Made by a program: the position numbers and the translations under genes
From: Propionibacteriaceae bacterium
GTDB taxonomy: Bacteria; Actinomycetota; Actinomycetes; Propionibacteriales; Propionibacteriaceae
NCBI GenBank assembly: GCA_031272805.1
Contig: JAISTC010000092.1
Location: 1-33,197, forward strand
Direction of reading: 5' to 3'
Length of the DNA stretch: 33,197 bases
Shown here: positions 29,064 to 33,197 of the stretch, in pieces
Numbering within the stretch: position 1 is the stretch's first letter
Layout of the letters: every line of letters starts with the position of its first letter
Notes under the pieces: model-generated
Told to the model about the DNA's origin: nothing
The model's input: the letters and a program-made list of their open reading frames with translations, nothing else
Databases searched by the model: none

Positions 29064-29171
29064 GGCCGCGGTATCAGGTTCCCCCGCCTGGTCCTGCGAC
29101 TCCGGCGCTGGCGCGCCTCCGCGCAGGATGACGTGTGCCTCGCCAAGGCGGGGGAGCCTGACACCTCGGCC
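29064..29171 (-). repeat. Family-2 repeat interrupted by a family-3 repeat
   Basis: Arms GGCCGCGGTATCAGG (29064-29078) and CCTGACACCTCGGCC (29157-29171) match the intact copy at 30436. In the loop lies the 44-bp family-3 element 29091-29134, replacing GCTCGTT of the intact loop. Confidence 0.85.
29091..29134 (-). repeat. Family-3 repeat inserted in a family-2 loop
   Basis: From GTCCTGCGACTCCGGCGC to GCGCAGGATGACGT. Identical over more than 40 bases to 31291-31334. Confidence 0.85.
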
Positions 29172-29217
29172 TGGGCTGACACCTCGGCCGCTGTGGCAGA
29201 CACTCCCGCCGGGCCAC

Positions 29218-29276
29218 GGTGTCGGGCCCGCTGGAGATCGTTCGTGCCTCGCTCAGTAGCCAGCGTGCCCGACCCC
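29218..29276 (-). repeat. Family-1 hairpin repeat, copy 9 (diverged loop)
   Basis: 59 bp, GGTGTCGGGCC to GTGCCCGACCCC; loop GATCGTTCGTGCCTCGCTC is changed at several bases. Confidence 0.82.
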
Positions 29277-29289
29277 ATGGCCCTGGGGC

Positions 29290-29295
29290 TAGGGT
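29290..29295 (+). promoter_or_regulatory. Possible leaderless -10 of mltG (TAGGGT)
   Basis: TAGGGT followed by six bases and the ATG at 29302. Its spacing fits an actinobacterial leaderless start. Confidence 0.4.
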
Positions 29296-29301
29296 GGCGG
29301 C

Positions 29302-30345
29302 ATGACCGTAGCCTCGGGGACTGGGGCGGGTGGGCCGCGGCGGGCTGTGCCGCGCCGCGGGCGCGGGGCCTGGGTGGTCCTCTCCGTCGTCGTCACGCTC
29401 GTGGCCGCCGGTCTCATCGTGGCGCAGCCCTGGCGGTGGTGGGGCGTGGGAGAGGGGTCCGCCCCGCCGCTGGGGCCGACGGCGGACGTGACGGGCAGCG
29501 TGACGCCCACTCCCGCGACCCCCATCCCCGCTTCGCCCACTCCCAGCCCCGCTCCAACTCCCTCGGCCGCGCCCAGCGTGACGGGGCTGCCCGTGGAGGT
29601 GGCCGCGGGGCAGCGGTGGGTCGACCAATTCAGGCCGTCCCTGGCCGCGCAGACCGGCCTCACTGAAGCCGACCTCGACCGGGCGGCCGCGGCGGCCATC
29701 GGCCTGCCCGCCTACGCGGCCGGCGTCGAGGGCTTCCTCTTCCCAGGCACCTACACGTTCCCCGTCAACACCGACCCAGCCGACCTCGACCCGGCCGACC
29801 TCGACGCGGCGGCCACCGCCCTCCTGTCCCAGATGACCGCCCAGTTCAGCGCCACGGCCGCCGCGCTCGACCTGGAGGAGGGCGCGGCCAACCTGGGCCT
29901 GACGCCGCTGGAGGTCGTGACCGTGGCCAGCATCGTCCAGGCCGAGGTCAAGTCGCCGGACGACCAGCGCAAGGCCGCGCGGGCGATCTACAACCGCCTC
30001 GCCGGCGGCACGCCCCTGGGCGTCGAAACCGCCTACCGCTACGGGCGGCTGATGGCGGAGGGCGTGCCGTACGACGACGCCGTGACGCTGGCCCAGCAGC
30101 AGGCCGACACCCCGTACAACGTCTACCGCAACCCTGGCCTGCCCGCCGGCCCGATCGGCAACCCCGGCGCCGCGGCGCTCGACGCGGCCCTCCACCCCGC
30201 CGACGGCGACTGGCTGTACTGGGTCACGGTCGACCTGGACACGTGGGAAACCGTGTTCACGGCGGACTACAGCGAGTTCCTGGCGGCCGCCGACCGGTTC
30301 TACGCCTGGTGCGACGCCCACGGCGACCCGCCGGGCTGCTACTGA
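29302..30345 (+). CDS. mltG: Endolytic murein transglycosylase MltG (YceG-like)
   Basis: 347 residues. A short basic cytoplasmic tail is followed by one membrane helix (about 23-42, ending QPWRWW), then a Pro/Thr/Ser linker (60-93) and the extracellular catalytic region. EGFLFPGTYTF (143-153) and LGLTPLEVVTVASIVQAEV (198-216) are diagnostic, with Glu215 as the expected catalytic acid; later marks are IYNRLAGGTPLGVETAYRYG, PYNVYRNPGLPAGPIGNPG, ALDAALHPADGDWLYWVTVD and TADYSEFLA. MltG cleaves nascent glycan strands at the membrane and ends chain growth. In many genomes it precedes ruvX or aroE relatives; here it stands alone between repeats. The LysM-like N-terminal subdomain is short. The start is supported by the TAGGGT-N6-ATG arrangement rather than a clear ribosome site. 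Confidence 0.92.
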   Translation: MTVASGTGAGGPRRAVPRRGRGAWVVLSVVVTLVAAGLIVAQPWRWWGVGEGSAPPLGPTADVTGSVTPTPATPIPASPTPSPAPTPSAAPSVTGLPVEVAAGQRWVDQFRPSLAAQTGLTEADLDRAAAAAIGLPAYAAGVEGFLFPGTYTFPVNTDPADLDPADLDAAATALLSQMTAQFSATAAALDLEEGAANLGLTPLEVVTVASIVQAEVKSPDDQRKAARAIYNRLAGGTPLGVETAYRYGRLMAEGVPYDDAVTLAQQQADTPYNVYRNPGLPAGPIGNPGAAALDAALHPADGDWLYWVTVDLDTWETVFTADYSEFLAAADRFYAWCDAHGDPPGCY

Positions 30346-30435
30346 GCAGAAGACGGCGGTCGGGCCGATCGCGTCGCTCCCGCGCCGCTGGAGGTGGTCG
30401 ACGCGACGAGCGGCCGGTGGGGGTTGTCTGGGGTC

Positions 30436-30504
30436 GGCCGCGGTATCAGGTGCCCCCGCCTGGGCTCGTTCCTCGCCAGGGCGGGGGCGCCTGACACCTC
30501 GGCC
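30436..30504 (-). repeat. Family-2 69-bp hairpin repeat, intact
   Basis: GGCCGCGGTATCAGGTGCCC to CCTGACACCTCGGCC with GC-rich inner arms; core CTCGTTCCTCG at 30465-30475. It ends 36 bases before the thpR start. Confidence 0.88.
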
Positions 30505-30526
30505 TGGGGGATGCCTCGGCCTGGGG

Positions 30527-30532
30527 GACAAT
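30527..30532 (+). promoter_or_regulatory. Possible leaderless -10 of thpR (GACAAT)
   Basis: GACAAT followed by seven bases and the ATG at 30540. It matches the arrangement seen before mltG and purD. Confidence 0.4.
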
Positions 30533-30539
30533 GGTGGGT

Positions 30540-31094
30540 ATGCGCCTGTTTGCCGCGATCGTGCCGCCGCCGTCTGTCCTGGACCATCTGGAACACGCCC
30601 TGGACCAGGTCATTCCGTCACGTGCGGGGCAGCGCAACCCGCGCACGCCGCGCTCCACGTGGCACGTCACGCTGGCGTTCTTCGGCGAGGTGCCCGAGGG
30701 CGACGTGCCGCGGCTGGCCGCGGACTTCGCAGACCTCGTGACAGAGCACGCCCCGTTCGCCCTCGAACTGGCGGGCGCCGGCACGTTTTCTTCCCGCACG
30801 GCCTGGGTCGGCGTGGCGGGCGCGCTGCCCGCGCTGAAGCGGCTGGCCGCGGACGTGCGCGGACTCTGGTTCGAGCCGGACGGCGACGAATCGGGCCAGG
30901 CCCATCGCCCGCACCTGACCATCTCCCGCCAAGCCGCCCGCGCCGGCCTGCACGAACCGCTCAAAGCCCTGGCCGTCTACCGGGGACCGGAGTGGACCGT
31001 GACGACGGCGACGCTATTCGAGTCACGCCTGGGTCACGGCGTGGGCGGCCACGCGCTGTACGTGCCAGTGGTTGAGGCGCCGCTCGGGCAGTAG
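30540..31094 (+). CDS. thpR: RNA 2',3'-cyclic phosphodiesterase (LigT/ThpR, 2H family)
   Basis: 184 residues from the ATG at 30540; the ATG nine bases earlier adds only MVG and is disfavoured because the family begins MRLF(A/V)A. The two catalytic HxT motifs are present: HVTL in STWHVTLAFFGEV (about residues 41-44) and HLTI in AHRPHLTISRQ. The enzyme opens 2',3'-cyclic phosphates at RNA ends to 2'-phosphates in the cytoplasm. Downstream it converges with purB across a long hairpin. The 2H family contains other phosphodiesterases, but length, N-terminus and spacing of the HxT motifs fit ThpR. Confidence 0.92.
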   Translation: MRLFAAIVPPPSVLDHLEHALDQVIPSRAGQRNPRTPRSTWHVTLAFFGEVPEGDVPRLAADFADLVTEHAPFALELAGAGTFSSRTAWVGVAGALPALKRLAADVRGLWFEPDGDESGQAHRPHLTISRQAARAGLHEPLKALAVYRGPEWTVTTATLFESRLGHGVGGHALYVPVVEAPLGQ

Positions 31095-31103
31095 TACCCC
31101 CCC

Positions 31104-31356
31104 GTCATCCTGCGTGGCGACCGTCATCCTGCGCGGAGGCCCGCTAGGGCCGGAGTCGCAGGATCTACCCGTCAGACGAGACGACCAGGTGACGGGTAGA
31201 TCCTGCGACTCCGGCGGCAGGGGGCCTCGTTCCTCGGCCCGCGCCGCCTCCGCGCAGGATGACGGTGTGGGGTGGGGCCTCGGCCCGCGCCGTCCTGCGA
31301 CTCCGGCGCTGGCGCGCCTCCGCGCAGGATGACGTTCCTGCGCGGAGGATGACGGG
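31104..31356. repeat. Family-3 repeat cluster between thpR and purB
   Basis: Elements built from GTCATCCTGCGCGGAG and CGGAGTCGCAGGATC: a partial unit (about 31104), a plus unit (31122-31173), a minus unit (31191-31265) whose loop contains CTCGTTCCTCG (31226-31236), another minus unit (31291-31334), and a fragment before the purB stop. Confidence 0.83.
31151..31213. terminator. Bidirectional terminator-like hairpin between thpR and purB
   Basis: 31151-31173 and 31191-31213 are perfect inverted repeats (23 bp) around a 17-base loop, formed by two inverted family-3 units. Placed between two convergent genes, it probably ends both transcripts. Confidence 0.6.
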
Positions 31357-32787
31357 CTACACGATCGAGCCGGGTCGGTACGCTGCGGCCTCGGGGTTGG
31401 CGGCGGCCAACTGCTCGACGGCCCGGACTACTGCTGCCACTTGCGCGCCGGCCGCGCCCGTCAGCTCCAGCGGCGCGGTCACCAAACGGTCCAACTCCGC
31501 CCGGCTGAGCCGCAGGGCAGTATCCGCCGCCAGCTCGTCCAACAGCGGGTTCGGCCCCGGCTGCTCGCGCAGCCGCAGGGCGGCCGCCACCGCGTGACCC
31601 TTGATCAATTCATGCGCCGTCTCCCGGCCGACGCCCTTCCGCACGGCCGCCATCAACACTTTCGTGGTCACGAGGAACGGCAGGTAGCGCGCCAGCTCCG
31701 CCTCGATCACGGCCGGGAACGCGCCGAAATCCGCCAGGACCGTCAGGAATGTCTCGACCAGCCCGTCGAACGCGAAGAACGCGTCCGGCAGCGCCACGCG
31801 CCGCACGACCGAGCACGACACGTCCCCCTCGTTCCACTGGTCGCCCGCCAGCTCCCCGGTCATCGACACATACCCCCGGAGGATGACCGCCAGCCCGTTG
31901 ACCCGCTCGCAACTGCGCGTGTTCATCTTGTGCGGCATCGCGGACGAGCCGACCTGGCCGGGCTTGAAGCCCTCCGTGACGAGCTCGTGGCCGGCCATCA
32001 GCCGGATGGTCGTGGCGAGGTTCGACGGCGCGGCGGCGAGCTGGGCCAGCGCGGTCGTGACCTCGAAATCGAGCGACCGCGGGTACACCTGGCCGGTCGA
32101 CACCAGGACGTGGGCGAAGCCGAGCCGGGCTGTCACGCGGTGCTCGAGTTCGGCGAGCCGGGCCGCGTCCCCGCCGAGCAGGTCGAGCATGTCCTGCGCC
32201 GTGCCCATCGGGCCCTTGATGCCGCGGGCGGGGTAGCGGGCGATGAGCGCGTCGAGGCGGCCGAGCGCCTGGAGGAGCTCGTCGGCGACCGTGGCGAAGC
32301 GCTTGCCGAGCGTCGTGATCTGGGCGGCCACATTGTGCGACCGGCCGGTCAGCGGCTGGTCGGCGTACTGGGCGGCCAGGCGCGCCAGCTGGACGAGGAT
32401 CGTGACCGTGCGCGAGCGGACGAGCTTGAGCGACGCCAGGACTTGGGCCTGCTCGACGTTCTCGGTCAGGTCCCGCGACGTCATGCCCTTGTGGATGTGC
32501 TCGTAGCCGGCCAGCGCGTTGAACTCCTCGATGCGCGCCTTGACATCGTGGCGCGTGACGCGCTCGCGGGCGTCGATCGAGGCGAGGTCGATCTCGCCGG
32601 CGTGGGCCCGGTACGCCGCGATGACGGCGTCGGGGTCGTCGCCGCCGAAGTCCACGCCGAGGTCACGCTGGGCCTCCAACACGGTGATCCACAGGTCACG
32701 CTCGAGCGCGATCTTGTGCTCCGGCGACCACAGTTCCCGGAGCGCGGCCGACGCATACCGCTGGGCCAGCACATTCGGCACAGTCAT
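31357..32787 (-). CDS. purB: Adenylosuccinate lyase
   Basis: 476 residues from the ATG at 32787, which is preceded by a strong AAGGAGG; an in-frame ATG 21 bases earlier is disfavoured. The enzyme removes fumarate from SAICAR and adenylosuccinate in purine synthesis (cytoplasm, tetramer). Signature GSSAMPHKMNTR at 280-291 is complete. Other marks are RHDVKARIEEF (79-89), HKGMTSRDLTEN (99-110), GRSHNVAAQITTLGKRF (148-164) and KGPMGTAQDMLDL. The sequence resembles the class that carries MPHKMN and GRSHN rather than the shorter Bacillus type. It is divergent from purD, with an inverted pair of 59-bp repeats between the two starts. Confidence 0.95.
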   Translation of the reverse strand: MTVPNVLAQRYASAALRELWSPEHKIALERDLWITVLEAQRDLGVDFGGDDPDAVIAAYRAHAGEIDLASIDARERVTRHDVKARIEEFNALAGYEHIHKGMTSRDLTENVEQAQVLASLKLVRSRTVTILVQLARLAAQYADQPLTGRSHNVAAQITTLGKRFATVADELLQALGRLDALIARYPARGIKGPMGTAQDMLDLLGGDAARLAELEHRVTARLGFAHVLVSTGQVYPRSLDFEVTTALAQLAAAPSNLATTIRLMAGHELVTEGFKPGQVGSSAMPHKMNTRSCERVNGLAVILRGYVSMTGELAGDQWNEGDVSCSVVRRVALPDAFFAFDGLVETFLTVLADFGAFPAVIEAELARYLPFLVTTKVLMAAVRKGVGRETAHELIKGHAVAAALRLREQPGPNPLLDELAADTALRLSRAELDRLVTAPLELTGAAGAQVAAVVRAVEQLAAANPEAAAYRPGSIV

Positions 32788-32833
32788 AGGGTTCCTCCTT
32801 GTCGTCACGCCGAGCGTACCGAAGGACAGCCAG

Positions 32834-32894
32834 GGGGTCGGGCACCGTGGCTACGGAGCGAGCTCTGCGAGCGGCAGCCACGGGGCCTGACACC
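32834..32894 (+). repeat. Family-1 hairpin repeat, copy 10 (diverged loop)
   Basis: GGGGTCGGGCACC to CCTGACACC, 61 bp. The loop reads GAGCTCTGCGAGCGG, so the core is altered, as in copy 3. Confidence 0.82.
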
Positions 32895-32927
32895 GTGGCG
32901 CCGCTGAAGACACACCCCCTGGGCCAC

Positions 32928-32986
32928 GGTGTCCGGCCCGCTGGCTGTCGCTCGTTCCTCGCTCCGTAGCCAGCGTGCCCGACCCC
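32928..32986 (-). repeat. Family-1 hairpin repeat, copy 11
   Basis: 59 bp with an intact core (CTCGTTCCTCG, 32951-32961), 33 bases from copy 10 in opposite orientation; a BIME-like pair between purB and purD. Followed by GTGGCCTGGCCCGACCCC half units. Confidence 0.9.
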
Positions 32987-33019
32987 GTGGCCTGGCCCGA
33001 CCCCGTGGCCGTACCCCGG

Positions 33020-33025
33020 TAGGCT
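33020..33025 (+). promoter_or_regulatory. Possible leaderless -10 of purD (TAGGCT)
   Basis: TAGGCT followed by seven bases and the GTG at 33033. No good ribosome site lies upstream. Confidence 0.4.
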
Positions 33026-33032
33026 CGCCACC

Positions 33033-33197
33033 GTGACTCTGACTGTGCTTGTTATCGGCTCCGGCGGGCGGGAGCACGCGCTCGCCCTGGCCCTGGCGCG
33101 CGATCCCGCCGTCGGCGCGGTCCACGTCGCCCCCGGCAACCCCGGGACGTGGGCTGCCGAACCCGCCGCACCCGCCGACCCGGCTCCCCGCGTGACC
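33033..33197 (+). CDS. purD: Phosphoribosylamine--glycine ligase, partial (N-terminus only)
   Basis: The GTG at 33033 opens a frame of 55 codons running off the right edge. It begins VTLTVLVIGSGGREHALALA and continues to VAPGNPGT, the standard GARS N-terminal nucleotide-binding start (VLVIGSGGREHAL...V.PGN.GT). The enzyme joins glycine to phosphoribosylamine in purine synthesis. Residues after position 38 (WAAEPAAPADPAPRVT) are less typical but lie in a variable stretch. The GTG at 33045 is an alternative start. It is divergent from purB and may share control with it. Confidence 0.88.
   Translation, partial: MTLTVLVIGSGGREHALALALARDPAVGAVHVAPGNPGTWAAEPAAPADPAPRVT

Larger units (their letters stand above)
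28965..29301. other. Repeat-filled intergenic region before mltG
   Basis: About 340 bases with no gene. It holds a complete family-2 element, a family-2 element interrupted by a family-3 element, and a diverged family-1 copy. Confidence 0.75.

Noticed and set aside
13526-29278. A 5,250-codon open frame antisense to the giant gene
   Set aside because: Its translation is a monotonous R/G/V/D/H-rich string without domains, and it mirrors the codon pattern of the plus-strand gene (GC-rich third positions remove TCA, CTA and TTA). It also runs through the terminator and repeats at 28927-29278. A shadow frame.
31441-32907. A 488-codon plus-strand frame opposite purB
   Set aside because: Arg/Gly/Val-rich shadow of a well-supported gene on the other strand.

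Overview
The window is about 70% GC. It uses GTG starts, pairs of overlapping ATGA start/stop codons and several leaderless-looking starts, and it carries typical high-GC Gram-positive genes (trpE, aat, mltG, purB, purD). It is best read as chromosomal DNA of an actinobacterium (Actinomycetota). I cannot name the genus from the sequence.

Layout. Positions 1-1810 hold trpE (cut by the window edge) and an EcsC-family gene on the minus strand. Divergent from them is aat (1999-2688). After a 560-base gap with a good promoter and a strongly folded leader comes a tight three-gene operon (3249-6957): a DUF4956 membrane protein, a VTC-fold polyphosphate polymerase-like protein, and a Cthe_2159-type beta-helix lipoprotein. 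The stretch 6958-10612 is repeat-rich. It contains an Rpn/PD-(D/E)XK gene (7655-8647) and, converging on it, a REP-associated tyrosine transposase (RAYT, 8952-9704). One gene then fills 10613-28915: a secreted surface protein of about 6,100 residues. After its terminator come mltG (29302-30345), thpR (30540-31094), purB on the minus strand (31357-32787) and the first 55 codons of purD (33033 to the edge).

Two things stand out. First, the giant protein has a higher-order repeat. Eighteen Big-1-like units, each marked by a GNP-type motif, recur about every 667 bp. They fall into four recognisable phases (A-B-C-D), so the real period is a block of about 2,670 bp (about 890 residues), present four times with very regular spacing. 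Cysteine pairs occur in almost every unit. About ten further Ig-like domains, a Pro/Ser/Thr linker and a C-terminal membrane anchor without a canonical LPxTG complete it.

Second, the window is full of small hairpin repeats. A 59-bp inverted-repeat family has eleven copies, some as plus/minus pairs like BIMEs. A 69-bp family and a family ending in GGATGACG are also present. All three have different arms but share the loop core CGAGGAACGAG. They are nested in one another, cluster around the RAYT gene, and one inverted pair sits in frame inside the coding sequence of the VTC-domain protein. The RAYT is a plausible mobiliser, but that is inference.

The housekeeping genes here (Trp and purine synthesis, protein N-end modification, RNA 2',3'-cyclic phosphate processing, peptidoglycan chain termination) do not form one pathway. 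The DUF4956-VTC-beta-helix operon and the giant adhesin both point to an elaborate cell surface.
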